This document shows positions 17,671 to 27,181 of a stretch of DNA of 64,000 bases, in pieces. The stretch covers positions 3,163,917-3,227,916 of the forward strand of contig NZ_CP012600.1 of the NCBI RefSeq assembly GCF_001278705.1, in the 5' to 3' direction. The DNA comes from Bacillus gobiensis (GTDB taxonomy: Bacteria; Bacillota; Bacilli; Bacillales; Bacillaceae). The position numbers and the translations under genes are program-made. Positions within the stretch are counted from its first letter, which is position 1. Every line of letters begins with the position of its first letter. The notes beneath the pieces were generated by a model. That model saw nothing but the letters and a program-made list of their open reading frames with translations, was not told the origin of the DNA and ran no database searches.

Positions 17671-19218
17671 TTAATAGGTTTCACTAATCGTTTTAGCAAG
17701 CATATGAAGGATTAAATAATCAGGTCCCCCTGCTTTCGAATCAGTACCGGACATTTTAAACCCTCCAAACGGATGGTAGCCGACAATTGCGCCTGTACAA
17801 TTGCGGTTGAAGTAAAGATTCCCTACGTGGAACTTTTGCTTTGCCACCTCAATATGCTTGCGATTATTTGTGATGACAGCGCCAGTTAAGCCGTATTCTG
17901 TATTATTGGCAACCTCGATCGCTTCATCAAAGCTGCTGACTTTTGAGAAGGCTACTACGGGACCGAAAATCTCTTCCTGCATGATTCTAGCTTGCGGATC
18001 CAAATCGGCAAAAATGGTTGGCTCAATGAAGTACCCTTTGGAATCGTCCCCTTTGCCTCCGCTTACTAACCGTCCTTCTTCCTTGCCGATTTCGATATAC
18101 CCCATTATTTTATCAAAAGAGCCTTGATCAATAACCGGCCCCATATACGTTTCAGCTTTTTCAGGGTTTCCGGTAATTTGTGATTCCGTAATTTCAATCA
18201 CCCGCTGCAAGACTTGGTCATACACCTTTTCATGTACAACAGCTCGCGAGCCTGCCGAGCATTTTTGTCCGGCAAAACCGAACGCCGAGGTGAAAATGGA
18301 TTGGGCCGCCAATTCAATATCGCAGTCATCGTCTACTACGACAGTATCCTTTCCGCCCATTTCAGCAATTACACGCTTAAGGTGTGTCTGTCCCGGCTGA
18401 ACCTTTGCCGCGCGTTCAAAGATCCGGGTCCCGACCTCTCTTGATCCCGTAAAGGTAACGATGCTGGTTATCGGATGGTCCACCAGGTAATCTCCTACCT
18501 CTGAGCCGCTGCCAGGTACAAAGTTCACAACACCCTTCGGCAATCCTGCTTCCTCTAATACCTCCACAAACTTAGCCGCGATGATTGGCGAAGCGCTGGC
18601 AGGCTTCAGCACCACTGTATTTCCTGCCACGATCGGCGCTACTGTAATACCGGCCATAATCGCGAATAAGAAGTTCCAAGGCGGAATCGAAACCGTAACG
18701 CCAGAAGGAGTATAGACAAAGGAATTGCTTTCTCCTTCCCTGCTGTTTATCGGTTTTCCACCTGCAAGTTCAATCATTTGGCGCGCATAGTATTCCATGA
18801 AATCAATCGCCTCTGCCGTATCAGCGTCCGCTTCTTTCCAAGGCTTCCCGGCTTCTTTAACGAGTAGAGCTGTGAACTCAAATTTTTTGCGGCGCACATG
18901 GGCAGCAGCTCTGAACAAAATATTCGCGCGTTCTACAGGATCGGTATATCTCCATTCTTCAAAAGCTTCCGCCGCAGCCTGAATTGCTTTTTCAGCATGG
19001 TCTCTCGTCGCTTTTGAAACACTTCCAACGACTTCTTCTTTGTTCGCCGGATTAATGGAAACGATCTTTTCTTCTGTCACGAAGCGCTCCCCGCCAATGA
19101 CAAGCGGATAATCCTTTCCTAATTCTCCGCTTACTTTTTCTAATGCTGCTTCCATGGCCTCGCGGTTGCTTTGTATTGAAAAATCAGTAAATGGCTCATG
19201 TCTGTATGGTATTGTCAT
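17671..19218 (-). CDS. putC: 1-pyrroline-5-carboxylate dehydrogenase (RocA/PutC)
   Basis: A 515-residue aldehyde dehydrogenase of the P5C type, oxidising glutamate semialdehyde to glutamate with NAD+. Catalytic Cys320 lies in [13 protein letters not shown], and the general base Glu286 lies in VIAEMGGKD. The cofactor-binding motif FTGSREVG is at about 256-263. It follows the proline dehydrogenase gene by 21 bp, so the two steps of proline oxidation are co-expressed. A hairpin (17631-17660) separates it from putP and may tune expression. It could equally be named rocA; the put context favours putC. Confidence 0.95.
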   Translation of the reverse strand: MTIPYRHEPFTDFSIQSNREAMEAALEKVSGELGKDYPLVIGGERFVTEEKIVSINPANKEEVVGSVSKATRDHAEKAIQAAAEAFEEWRYTDPVERANILFRAAAHVRRKKFEFTALLVKEAGKPWKEADADTAEAIDFMEYYARQMIELAGGKPINSREGESNSFVYTPSGVTVSIPPWNFLFAIMAGITVAPIVAGNTVVLKPASASPIIAAKFVEVLEEAGLPKGVVNFVPGSGSEVGDYLVDHPITSIVTFTGSREVGTRIFERAAKVQPGQTHLKRVIAEMGGKDTVVVDDDCDIELAAQSIFTSAFGFAGQKCSAGSRAVVHEKVYDQVLQRVIEITESQITGNPEKAETYMGPVIDQGSFDKIMGYIEIGKEEGRLVSGGKGDDSKGYFIEPTIFADLDPQARIMQEEIFGPVVAFSKVSSFDEAIEVANNTEYGLTGAVITNNRKHIEVAKQKFHVGNLYFNRNCTGAIVGYHPFGGFKMSGTDSKAGGPDYLILHMLAKTISETY

Positions 19219-19239
19219 CTTTTTTCGTCTCTCCTTTGC

Positions 19240-20151
19240 CTATTTTTTCGTCATTCCTTTAAAAGCAAATGCGATATTCGCCGGCCGTTCAGCTAGACGT
19301 CGCATAAAGTAGCCGTACCAGTCGTCCCCGTAAGGAACATACACTCTTACGTTATAACCGTCCTTCACCAGTGCTTGCTGTGTTGCGTTCCGCATGCCGT
19401 AAAGCATTTGAAATTCGAATTGGCTCGCGGGAATTTGATTGTCTTTGGCTAGCTGTTTCGCATACGCAATCATATGATCATCATGTGTTGCTATTGCTGT
19501 ATAATTTCCGCTGAGAAGCTGTTTCCTGATCAATGTTTTATAATTCTGATCAACATCGCTTTTATCAGGAAAAGCGACCTTAGGAGATTCCTTATACGCT
19601 CCTTTTACTAGCCGCAAAAATGGCCGGAGCGGATTCAACTCATCCAAATCGCTCTCGCTTCTGTAGAGATAGGCTTGAATGACAGTGCTGACGTTCGAGT
19701 AACGTAACCTGAATTCCTTAAAAATATCTAGGGTTTTCTGGCAGCGGGCTTCATCCTCCATATCAATCGTCACCATGATTTGATGCTTTTCTGCCGTCTC
19801 GAGGATCCTTGTCATGTTTTCCCGTACAAGCTTTTCATCAATATCAAGTCCAAGCGATGTCATTTTTAAGGAAACCTGGGCGTTCACATTTTCTCTGGCA
19901 ATCGTTTCAATGGTATGAATGACTTCTTCTGCCCGTTCCCTTGCTACCTCGCTGCTTCCCACAAACTCGCCTAGATGGTCAACTGTAGCGGTCATTCCTT
20001 GGTCATTGAGTTTCTTTATATATACTAAAGACTCATTGAAATTATTTCCGCCAATCATTTTCCCTCTGACAAATCCAATGCCCCAGTTTTTAGCCATTCG
20101 ATTCATCACATTGTTTTTCGACAAAAATAAGAAAAAATCTCTTGTCACCAA
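19240..20151 (-). CDS. putB: Proline dehydrogenase
   Basis: About 303 residues of the monofunctional FAD proline dehydrogenase family, converting proline to 1-pyrroline-5-carboxylate. Signatures include TVDHLGEFV, KMTSLGLDID, RLVKGAYKES, ATHDDHMI, FEFQMLYGMR and the substrate-binding YFMRRLAERP. The frame opens at GTG 20166, but that codon overlaps GGAGG. The homologous N-terminus (VTRDFFLFLSKN) suggests TTG 20151 or GTG 20148, though spacing is then long. It is the first gene of putBCP. The 320-bp leader carries TTGTG/CACAA half-sites. Confidence 0.94.
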   Translation of the reverse strand: MVTRDFFLFLSKNNVMNRMAKNWGIGFVRGKMIGGNNFNESLVYIKKLNDQGMTATVDHLGEFVGSSEVARERAEEVIHTIETIARENVNAQVSLKMTSLGLDIDEKLVRENMTRILETAEKHQIMVTIDMEDEARCQKTLDIFKEFRLRYSNVSTVIQAYLYRSESDLDELNPLRPFLRLVKGAYKESPKVAFPDKSDVDQNYKTLIRKQLLSGNYTAIATHDDHMIAYAKQLAKDNQIPASQFEFQMLYGMRNATQQALVKDGYNVRVYVPYGDDWYGYFMRRLAERPANIAFAFKGMTKK

Positions 20152-20270
20152 TTCGATATCAGACACCTCCCTATTTCTATAAAGCGAAAATATATTTTTC
20201 TATAGTTTGATTTTACAAAAGAGGCGGACAATATCTCAAGATTCCGAAAATACAAAAATTCTGATAATTT

Positions 20271-20299
20271 TTGTGGGTCTCACACAAACTTTTTTGTGT
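20271..20299. promoter_or_regulatory. Candidate activator site upstream of putB
   Basis: Three alternating half-sites, TTGTG (20271-20275), ACACAA (20282-20287) and TTGTGT (20294-20299), form overlapping inverted repeats about 120-150 bp before putB, a plausible position for the PutR activator. Confidence 0.4.
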
Positions 20300-20485
20300 T
20301 GCGTCAGATAATCTGTCGTGGTGTTTTCTTTCCACTAAAAAAGGGGATATATTATTATGCCGAAAAAAATACTCATCAATTATCTCTATACTTCCTCAAT
20401 AATTAAGGAATCATAGTAGTCAATTGTGAGTATGCAAAATTATGTTATATTTTGTGCCATAATCTAGTTATCTTTAACTTCTGCT

Positions 20486-21412
20486 TCAACAATCAGCTGC
20501 ACAACGAAACCCCATATGCCCAGTAGAGCTGTCTGGGGTGTTAGAGGTTCTAGCAGCGACACGATATCGATTGCAATAGGAATCGTGACAAAGATACGAG
20601 CCGCCTCGAATGACTTTCATTTCTTCCTGCCCAAAAGGTTGAAATTTTGAGCGGAAATTATCCGTGCACCATTCCCACACATTTCCCGAAAGATTATAAA
20701 GGCCATATCCATTTGGAGGAAACGATTTAGCTGGAGCCGTTCCTGCGAAACCATCATCTTTTGTATTGATATTTGGAAACTCACCCTGCCAAATATTACA
20801 GTAATGTTCTCCGTTTGGCTGTAATTCATCTCCCCATGGATATTTTTTTTGAACCAATCCCCCGCGAGCTGCATATTCCCATTCGGCTTCGGTAGGAAGG
20901 CGTTTTCCTGCCCACGCACAATAAGCAGCTGTATCGTTCCAAGAAACATGGACTACCGGATGATCCATTCGATCATGAATGCTGGAATCTTCCCCTTCTG
21001 GATGTTTCCAGCATGCCCCATCAATCTTTAACCACCAAGGGGTCTGACTCACCCGATCTGCACGTTGAGCAGCCTCATTAGAAACAAATTGATAGAAGAC
21101 GAAAGACCATCCATACCTTTCTGCATCAGTTACATATCCCGTACTGTTAATAAATTCCTGGAAATTTCCATTAGTTACAGTGCAAACATCTATATAAAAC
21201 GATTCGACTTCTACACTTCGAACAGGACCTTCTCCATCTAGTGGAAAACCTTCTTTATCGTTTGTTCCCATTAAAAAATCGCCGCCTTGAATCAGCACCA
21301 TTTCTTCTTTATTAACATTATCATTCCCGTCTGAATCTTGTATGAAGTCTGATTTATGCTTTATTTCACCTCTAGTAATCACGCAGCATGACGGTAATTT
21401 ATCACTCTTCAT
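20486..21412 (-). CDS. Formylglycine-generating enzyme (sulfatase-maturating, SUMF1/FGE type)
   Basis: A 308-residue protein of the FGE-sulfatase family that oxidises the active-site Cys of sulfatases to formylglycine using O2 and copper. MVLIQGGDFLMG opens the domain, and AGKRLPTEAEWEYAARGG, GNVWEWC and MGFRC are family signatures. RGGSYLCHDSYCNRYR carries both copper-binding cysteines (Cys275, Cys280) in the spacing of authentic FGEs, unlike the ergothioneine or kinase-linked relatives. There is no signal peptide, so it acts in the cytosol. It is divergent from a PTS transporter and sulfatase pair, its evident client. A good AAGGAG precedes the ATG. Confidence 0.93.
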   Translation of the reverse strand: MKSDKLPSCCVITRGEIKHKSDFIQDSDGNDNVNKEEMVLIQGGDFLMGTNDKEGFPLDGEGPVRSVEVESFYIDVCTVTNGNFQEFINSTGYVTDAERYGWSFVFYQFVSNEAAQRADRVSQTPWWLKIDGACWKHPEGEDSSIHDRMDHPVVHVSWNDTAAYCAWAGKRLPTEAEWEYAARGGLVQKKYPWGDELQPNGEHYCNIWQGEFPNINTKDDGFAGTAPAKSFPPNGYGLYNLSGNVWEWCTDNFRSKFQPFGQEEMKVIRGGSYLCHDSYCNRYRVAARTSNTPDSSTGHMGFRCAADC

Positions 21413-21514
21413 TTTTATTGCTCCTTCTCATTTTTTCTAAAAAATATAGTCATTTTTATTACATTTACTTGGAGAGTACTTTTTCAGACATTGGTAGATT
21501 GCTGAAAATCCCAC

Positions 21515-21543
21515 TTGACTGATAGGAATAATCAACTTATGAT
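21515..21543 (+). promoter_or_regulatory. Sigma-A promoter of the PTS-sulfatase operon
   Basis: TTGACT (21515-21520), a 17-bp spacer and TATGAT (21538-21543) give a near-consensus vegetative promoter about 50 bp before the EIICB start. Confidence 0.7.
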
Positions 21544-21567
21544 CTTTATCATACAAATCTTTTGTAT
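21539..21567. promoter_or_regulatory. Candidate repressor operator downstream of the -10 box
   Basis: Two adjacent inverted repeats, ATGAT-N4-ATCAT (21539-21552) and ATACAAA-N3-TTTGTAT (21551-21567), cover the -10 box and the expected transcription start, the usual place for a sugar-responsive repressor. No regulator gene is adjacent. Confidence 0.45.
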
Positions 21568-21595
21568 AAATTTAAAGCTGAGGAGCCATTATTTT

Positions 21596-23149
21596 ATGAA
21601 AATCTATTTTTCTTTTAATTTTGTCCAGCGAATCGGTAAGGCTATGATGACTGTAGTTTTAATCCTTCCGTTAGTCTCAATACTAATGGGCATTGGCGGT
21701 ATTCTTATTAATCCTAATATTCAGCAGATCTTTCCGTTTTTGTCTTCGAAAGGATTCCAAGCCGCTGGATTACTTTTACAAAGCTCTGGCCAGGCCGTCT
21801 TCGCAAACCTTTCTGTCCTTTTTGCTGTGGCAATTGCTGCAAGCTGGACAAATAAGGCGATGGCCGGATTATCAGCACTTATTTCATTTTTCATTATGCA
21901 TACGGTTATTAGCACGCTTCTTAAAATTAATGAACTGCAAGTATCTGAAAAGATGATTGGAACGGAATTAGGGATACAAACCCTCCAATTAGGCGTTTTC
22001 GGCGGAATTTTCATCGGCTTTTTAACTGCCTATCTCTATAATAAATTCCACAAAATTGAGCTTCCTGAAGCCATTTCTCTTTTTGGCGGAGAAAGATTTG
22101 TTCCTATCATCTCATCATTTGGAGCAATTATTTCTGCTGTTATTTTTTATTTCATATGGCCCTCCGTTCAACAAGCAATTGGATTGATGGGAGGATTTGT
22201 AGCTAATCATACGAATCCTTTCACAGTAGGTTTATACGGGGGAAGCGTAAAGCTGCTCATTCCCTTTGGGTTGCATCACATTTATAATGCTCCTCTTCTT
22301 TTTACTGATATCGGCGGAGTCTATCAAACAGCAGATGGGGCTAAAATTGCCGGGGACCAAAACATCTATATTGCACAAGTGATGGATGCCTTAAGAAATC
22401 CATCGGTCCCCATTACCGGCGGAGCCTACATTGGAGGAAAGTTTATCCCGGTTATGTTCGGCCTTCCCGGTGCAGCCCTAGCTATGTATCATTGTGCGAA
22501 AAACGACAAAAAGAAAAAGACAAAAGCTTTACTTATAGCAGCAACCATTCCTGTATTTTTAACTGGCATTACTGAACCACTAGAGTATACATTCCTCTTC
22601 GTGGCGCCTTTCTTGTATGTTGTTTATGCGATCTTAACCGGAACCGCATTCGCTTTAGCTAATGCCCTGGATATTCACGCAGGATATGCCGGCGGCTCCG
22701 GATTTATTGATTTTATCTTGTTTAATGCACTGCCTAACCTTAATCACAATTGGGTTACGATTCTAATTCTAGGAGTCATCTACTTTTTCATTTTCTATTT
22801 TGTGTTTAGATTTTTGATTCGAACATTCGATTATAAAACTCCCGGACGGGAACCAGATGTAGAAGAAACTCGCCTTTATACCAAAAAGGATCTAGAAACG
22901 AAAAAAAGTAAAAAGACGGCGGATCAAGCAATCGAAGTGTTGGCGGCACTTGGCGGCAAAGAGAATATCAGTAACTTGGATGCTTGTATTACTCGATTAA
23001 GGGTAGGTGTGAAAGACGTAAACAAAGTTGACGATTCACGCCTAAAAGAACTTGGAGCAGCTGGTGTTTTGAAAATAAACGATGGAGTACAAGCGGTTTT
23101 TGGCGCTAAAGCATCGACTTTAAAGTCTCAGATAGATGAAATCATGTAA
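21596..23149 (+). CDS. PTS EIIC-EIIB transporter, glucose/N-acetylglucosamine family
   Basis: A 517-residue fusion of a membrane EIIC domain (about 1-400, some ten helices; GLHHIYNAP and [11 protein letters not shown] near the substrate site) and an EIIB domain whose phospho-acceptor Cys464 lies in [11 protein letters not shown]. No EIIA is attached, so phosphate probably comes from a shared EIIA such as the glucose enzyme. The frame opens earlier (21515), but ATG 21596 has GAGGAG ten bases upstream and begins where the family does. Together with the downstream sulfatase it suggests uptake and phosphorylation of a sulfated hexose or amino sugar. Confidence 0.92.
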   Translation: MKIYFSFNFVQRIGKAMMTVVLILPLVSILMGIGGILINPNIQQIFPFLSSKGFQAAGLLLQSSGQAVFANLSVLFAVAIAASWTNKAMAGLSALISFFIMHTVISTLLKINELQVSEKMIGTELGIQTLQLGVFGGIFIGFLTAYLYNKFHKIELPEAISLFGGERFVPIISSFGAIISAVIFYFIWPSVQQAIGLMGGFVANHTNPFTVGLYGGSVKLLIPFGLHHIYNAPLLFTDIGGVYQTADGAKIAGDQNIYIAQVMDALRNPSVPITGGAYIGGKFIPVMFGLPGAALAMYHCAKNDKKKKTKALLIAATIPVFLTGITEPLEYTFLFVAPFLYVVYAILTGTAFALANALDIHAGYAGGSGFIDFILFNALPNLNHNWVTILILGVIYFFIFYFVFRFLIRTFDYKTPGREPDVEETRLYTKKDLETKKSKKTADQAIEVLAALGGKENISNLDACITRLRVGVKDVNKVDDSRLKELGAAGVLKINDGVQAVFGAKASTLKSQIDEIM

Positions 23150-23176
23150 GGAATAAGAAAGGGAGGATGATGAAGA

Positions 23177-24505
23177 ATGTCTCAACCAAATATTATTGTA
23201 ATGATTTCTCATGATACAGGTAGATATCTGGGCTGTTATGGCCATCATGTACAAACACCCCATATTGATAGATTGGCTTTTAAAGGAATAAGGTTCGAGC
23301 AGTATTTTTGTCCCGCTCCTCAGTGCAGTCCCAGCAGAGGCAGTATCTTAACCGGACGGTATCCCCACAACAATGGTTTAATAGGCTTGGCTCATTTAGG
23401 GTTTCATATTAACGGAGAAATTACAACTATCCCGAAAGAATTCCAAAAAGCAGGATATGAAACATCTTTGATCGGCTTAAGTCATGAAACGATCGGAGAA
23501 TCTGCACCTATCGAAGAAAGGGTGTTCAGCTCCACTTACAAGCTTGGATACGATCGTTTCATTGAAGTGGAAGGGGATAGAGCTCCCAAAGTTGCTGATC
23601 AGGCGATTGATTTTTTACAAGAAAAATCAGCTGATTCCAACCAGCCTTTCTATTTAAATATAGGATTTTTTGAAACTCACCGAGAATTTGATGAATATGA
23701 GCCTTATGCTGATAAAACAACAGAAGTCAGCGTTTTGCCGTACCTTCCTGATACTCCAAATACCCGTAAGGATCTTTCACAAATGAATGGATCCGTCAAA
23801 GTATTGGACAAGGCGATCGGACGTATCCTCCATACGTTGAACGAAACAGGCCTGCAAGATAACACTATTGTAGTTTATACGACAGATCACGGCATTGCTT
23901 TTCCACGAGCAAAAGGAACATTTAAAGAAGCAGGATTGGAAACGGCTCTCATTATCTATCATCCTGAATACATCCAAGAAGGGAAAACGAACTCTGATCT
24001 TCTGTGTAATATCGATTTAATGCCGACCATTTTGGAACTTGCCGGAATCGCGATCCCTGAAGACTTGGACGGTAAAAGCTTTGCCAAAGTCTTTAGTGAA
24101 GACGATGCAAAGATTCGTGACGAGTTTTTCTGTGAACTAACGTGGCATGATCGCTATCATCCTATGAGGGGTATTCGAACCGATCGGTACAAATACGTAA
24201 AAAATTTCGAGAACGGGCCGAAAATTTATATGCCGCTGGATGCCCATAAAAGCTTATCCGGTCAAGAAGTCCGTGAAGAATATTATGTTCCTAATGAACT
24301 TGAAGAACTGTACGATCTAGAGCAGGATCCGTTAGAACAATCAAATCTTATTGCCGATGAAAAATATAAAGAAATTGCAATAGAGCTGCGCCAAAAGGTT
24401 CAAAGATGGATGGAAGAGACGAATGATCCGCTTTTGAACGGGCCTGTCCCGGGTACCGGCTCTAAAAGATGGGAGGAAGAAATAAAAGCGGGAAGAGCTC
24501 ATTAA
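23177..24505 (+). CDS. Cytosolic type I sulfatase resembling heparan N-sulfatase (sulfamidase)
   Basis: A 442-residue alkaline-phosphatase-superfamily sulfatase. The motif CSPSRGSILTGR (50-61) carries Cys50, to be converted to formylglycine. N-terminal Asp and His residues and YTTDHG (about 233-238) supply calcium ligands. CSPSRGS, HNNGLIGL and LPYLPDTPNTRKDL resemble human sulfamidase (SGSH), which cleaves N-sulfate from glucosamine. No signal peptide is present, unusual for sulfatases, so the substrate must be imported, presumably by the EIICB encoded 27 bp upstream. Ribosome site GGGAGG precedes ATG. N- versus O-sulfate specificity is inference. Confidence 0.9.
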   Translation: MSQPNIIVMISHDTGRYLGCYGHHVQTPHIDRLAFKGIRFEQYFCPAPQCSPSRGSILTGRYPHNNGLIGLAHLGFHINGEITTIPKEFQKAGYETSLIGLSHETIGESAPIEERVFSSTYKLGYDRFIEVEGDRAPKVADQAIDFLQEKSADSNQPFYLNIGFFETHREFDEYEPYADKTTEVSVLPYLPDTPNTRKDLSQMNGSVKVLDKAIGRILHTLNETGLQDNTIVVYTTDHGIAFPRAKGTFKEAGLETALIIYHPEYIQEGKTNSDLLCNIDLMPTILELAGIAIPEDLDGKSFAKVFSEDDAKIRDEFFCELTWHDRYHPMRGIRTDRYKYVKNFENGPKIYMPLDAHKSLSGQEVREEYYVPNELEELYDLEQDPLEQSNLIADEKYKEIAIELRQKVQRWMEETNDPLLNGPVPGTGSKRWEEEIKAGRAH

Positions 24506-24518
24506 AATATTATCTTTA

Positions 24519-24545
24519 AAAAACCGCCATATAGCGGTTTTTTAA
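24519..24545. terminator. Bidirectional terminator between sulfatase and DUF6884 genes
   Basis: AAACCGC (24521-24527) pairs with GCGGTTT (24534-24540), with A-run before and T-run after, serving both convergent genes. Confidence 0.85.
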
Positions 24546-25000
24546 TTATTTATTTCTTCTTCCCTCTCCACCGCTTCATTCAACGCCTTTAGCATATAGC
24601 CAATCCCTTTATATTTCGATAATGGATAACGAACCTTATGCGGCTCTTGAAAGACTTCATCGATAATCGGGCGAAACTTTCTGCCTCCCAAGACAACAAT
24701 CTCATCAAATTGATCCAGATGCTTTGTTTCATACTGCTGTTTAAGGTCGCCCATTCGAATGATTTCCGGTTGGTTTGTCCCAAACGTCACGTCGTAATTT
24801 TCGGGAACGCAGTCATCCGGTTTTAAGAAGCCATGTTTTCCGGAAAGGATAACCCAGTCGTGAAAAAATGTTTTGGCATATCTTTGACAGGCACGATGGA
24901 ACGGACTTAAATACGCATGTTCAGCTTGAATGCTGCCAGTATCGGGCTCCACGTCCCATATCTTCTTCGCTCCGCACGGTAGCACACATAATCGCTTCAA
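24542..25000 (-). CDS. DUF6884-type protein
   Basis: A 152-residue cytosolic protein. LCVLPCGAKKIW at the N-terminus, AHRACQRYAK-like helix, ILSGKHGFLKPDD (about 50-62) and EIVVLGGRKF (about 100-109) match the DUF6884 pattern of small nucleotide-binding-like proteins, often near phage or repair genes. Start is TTG with GGAGGAG upstream. Function is not known. I am moderately sure of the family. Confidence 0.6.
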   Translation of the reverse strand: MKRLCVLPCGAKKIWDVEPDTGSIQAEHAYLSPFHRACQRYAKTFFHDWVILSGKHGFLKPDDCVPENYDVTFGTNQPEIIRMGDLKQQYETKHLDQFDEIVVLGGRKFRPIIDEVFQEPHKVRYPLSKYKGIGYMLKALNEAVEREEEINN

Positions 25001-25020
25001 TTTATCTCCTCCAGTACTGC

Positions 25021-25287
25021 TACTTATTCACCGATTTTCTAAGTTATATTCTAATTGTAATAGGAGTTGTTTCTATCTGTACATTCTATCTATCAATAGA
25101 CTTATTTGCAGAGGTCGATTACGAGATATATGATTTAGAACACATTAATAAGGGATTATTTGGATTATTTCCTTTATAATAAACTTACGACATGTGATGC
25201 ATTTCATTTGCTAGGTTAATAAAGCATCAGAATGAAGTCGTAAATTTCCATCCGGCATTCGAAAACAATGAAAGGAGAAACTTAAAA
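25021..25287. other. Intergenic stretch with a nested hairpin before the first DUF805 gene
   Basis: TTACGAC (25185-25191) pairs with GTCGTAA (25237-25243), and inside it GATGC (25196-25200) pairs with GCATC (25224-25228). The left half (25040-25180) reads on the plus strand as a hydrophobic, then acidic protein end (LSYILIVIGVVSICTFYLS) with no credible start, probably a gene remnant. Confidence 0.5.
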
Positions 25288-25683
25288 ATGCAATGGTATG
25301 TAGGAGTGATAAAAAATTATGCGAATTTCAAAGGAAGAGCAAGACGTAAAGAATACTGGTTGTTTGCCCTCTTTAACTTCTTAATCATCGCTGCAATTCT
25401 TATTACATTCTCATCATTTTTAAATATAACATTATTTTATGTAGGATTAGTTTTAATTGTAAGCTATTATTTATTTACTGTGATACCAACTCTAGCTGTT
25501 ACAGCACGCAGATTACACGATATAGGAATAAGCGGATGGCTGCAATTAATCTTAATCGTCCCTTATATTGGAGGACTTGTCATAACTGTGTTAGCATGTT
25601 TCGATAGCCAAAAAGGCGACAATACATATGGATCAAATCCTAAACTTGAACAACCACTGACAAGTGATTCTGTAAACCTCTGA
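25288..25683 (+). CDS. DUF805 membrane protein (copy 1)
   Basis: A 131-residue inner-membrane protein of the DUF805 family. It starts MQWYVGVIKNYANFKGRARRKEYW, the conserved family N-terminus, then has three hydrophobic helices (about 26-48, 51-70, 87-110) with TARRLHDIGISGW between the second and third. The C-terminus is polar. GAAAGGAGAAAC precedes the ATG. A close paralogue lies at 28930-29325, flanking the repeat protein. Function of the family is unknown. Confidence 0.9.
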   Translation: MQWYVGVIKNYANFKGRARRKEYWLFALFNFLIIAAILITFSSFLNITLFYVGLVLIVSYYLFTVIPTLAVTARRLHDIGISGWLQLILIVPYIGGLVITVLACFDSQKGDNTYGSNPKLEQPLTSDSVNL

Positions 25684-25842
25684 TCAAAAACTGATTACAC
25701 CAACCGAAGTGAAGACATTAAGTGATTTCATTTCATCAAGCTGAAACTTCGGGGTATCAGGTGGAGGATCTACTCCACCTGATAAGTAAATCTATAACAA
25801 AAGGGGATAACATCTATTCTTAAATATTTGAACAACTAACTT

Positions 25843-26334
25843 TTACTCCTCTTCCTTTTTTCGAGGTATACCAAGCGCTTTCCACATCATAACAAAGATT
25901 GCTGCGATAATCCCCATCCTTACCCAACTAAGATTGACCCATAATTTTGCCCGGTCGGCAAGTTCCGGGGAAAAAGAACCATCAGGAGAAGTTTATGTAA
26001 ACGATTGTAATTCTGGAATGAAATAAGGAAATGTTGGAACACGCAAAACAACATAGCCAAGAATTGCTGTAAGAATAAGGTCCCTGCGATGTGGTTCCTT
26101 CCAACATAACAACAAGGCCAACAAAATGACAACCTGGGAAATCAAATGCAAAGGCATCCAGAAATGGTGCAAAGGGAGACCATTTTCCGCTTGAAGCAAA
26201 GCAAAAGATTGTGTCGGGGATGAACTCCAGACTGAAGCAACCACAATTTCTTCATAAATGCCGCCTCCTAATTCCAATCCTATGAGCGTAATTAACAAGA
26301 CCAAAACGTAAGTACATGCTTTTTGTCTCATCAC
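25843..26334 (-). pseudogene. Small membrane protein interrupted by an in-frame stop
   Basis: Four hydrophobic segments encoded in one frame: MRQKACTYVLVLLITLIGLE at the start, then LISQVVILLALLLCW and LILTAILGYVVL, and after TAA at 25993-25995 the same frame continues as SPDGSFSPELADRAKLWVNL and WVRMGIIAAIFVMMW, ending KKEEE at 25843. The layout resembles DUF1772-like proteins of about 160 residues. A single base change creating TAA would explain the break. Nothing indicates stop-codon readthrough. Confidence 0.6.
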
Positions 26335-27181
26335 CTTACCTCCTTATTTTTCTTTTTAAGGATAAGAAAGATAATTAGAATACGAAACCAACCGAGATAG
26401 TAACTTACTTTACTATCTGGGGTCTCATGAAGAGTAGTTGATTGACCTTGTTATGAAAAAAAGCCCTTTGACCTAAAGGATTCTCAAATCATAATAGGAG
26501 TAGGAAACACAAACGATTTTCCAGAAATCCGCCTATAGGTTTCACGTTTGTTTAAAAACGTAGACTTGAATGTGATTAATTCAAATAATATAGGAGATAC
26601 CTTTAGATTCCTCTCTCAACAAGTTTTTAATATGTTAATAGCCGTTACACTCTACTCTTGAAGGTCATACATTGAAATAAATGTTAAGAAAGAGGGAACT
26701 ATGGCATTTCTGGATGGACGAACGTCTCAGAATGCTAGTTATGCTATTATTTCCCCCAGTAATGCTCGGACAAGTTGGAATGGATGGTAACTCAGCAACT
26801 TCAACTATTCGTGTTCAATTAGATGAATTTATCACTTTTGTTTATTTTTTGATCTGCACGTCCTATTTGTTCAATTCGAAACATTTCGCGCACATTTTTT
26901 GATGATCATTATAAAAAGACTTTCATAAACGAACTTTACTACCTCAATATTTATACTTCATTCTTTCCTCATGAACTCAAGTTTTAACAGGTTCTATGAT
27001 AGTCTATCCCATTTTATTCTCAAAAATTAACCGTCAATCAAACTAGCAATAACCTTAATTTTCACCTTTTAGGCTTTATCTCCATTCTTTTAGGAGAAGC
27101 CTGACAAAATTTCAATGCTCTTATAATGAAAAAACTCATATCAAGTTTTTTATAAATCTCATAGAAAGGACTGAAATTAAT
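26335..27181. other. Long intergenic region without a convincing gene
   Basis: AT-rich DNA with only short open frames. Two overlapping frames at 26681-26902 code for protein-like but unrelated stretches and lack family signatures. Part may be decayed coding sequence. The last 100 bases must hold the promoter of the HAEG-repeat gene. Confidence 0.5.

Noticed and set aside
26681..26902. 73-residue plus-strand frame in the long intergenic region
   Set aside because: No ribosome site, no family features, and a competing frame over the same bases. Treated as non-coding or decayed.
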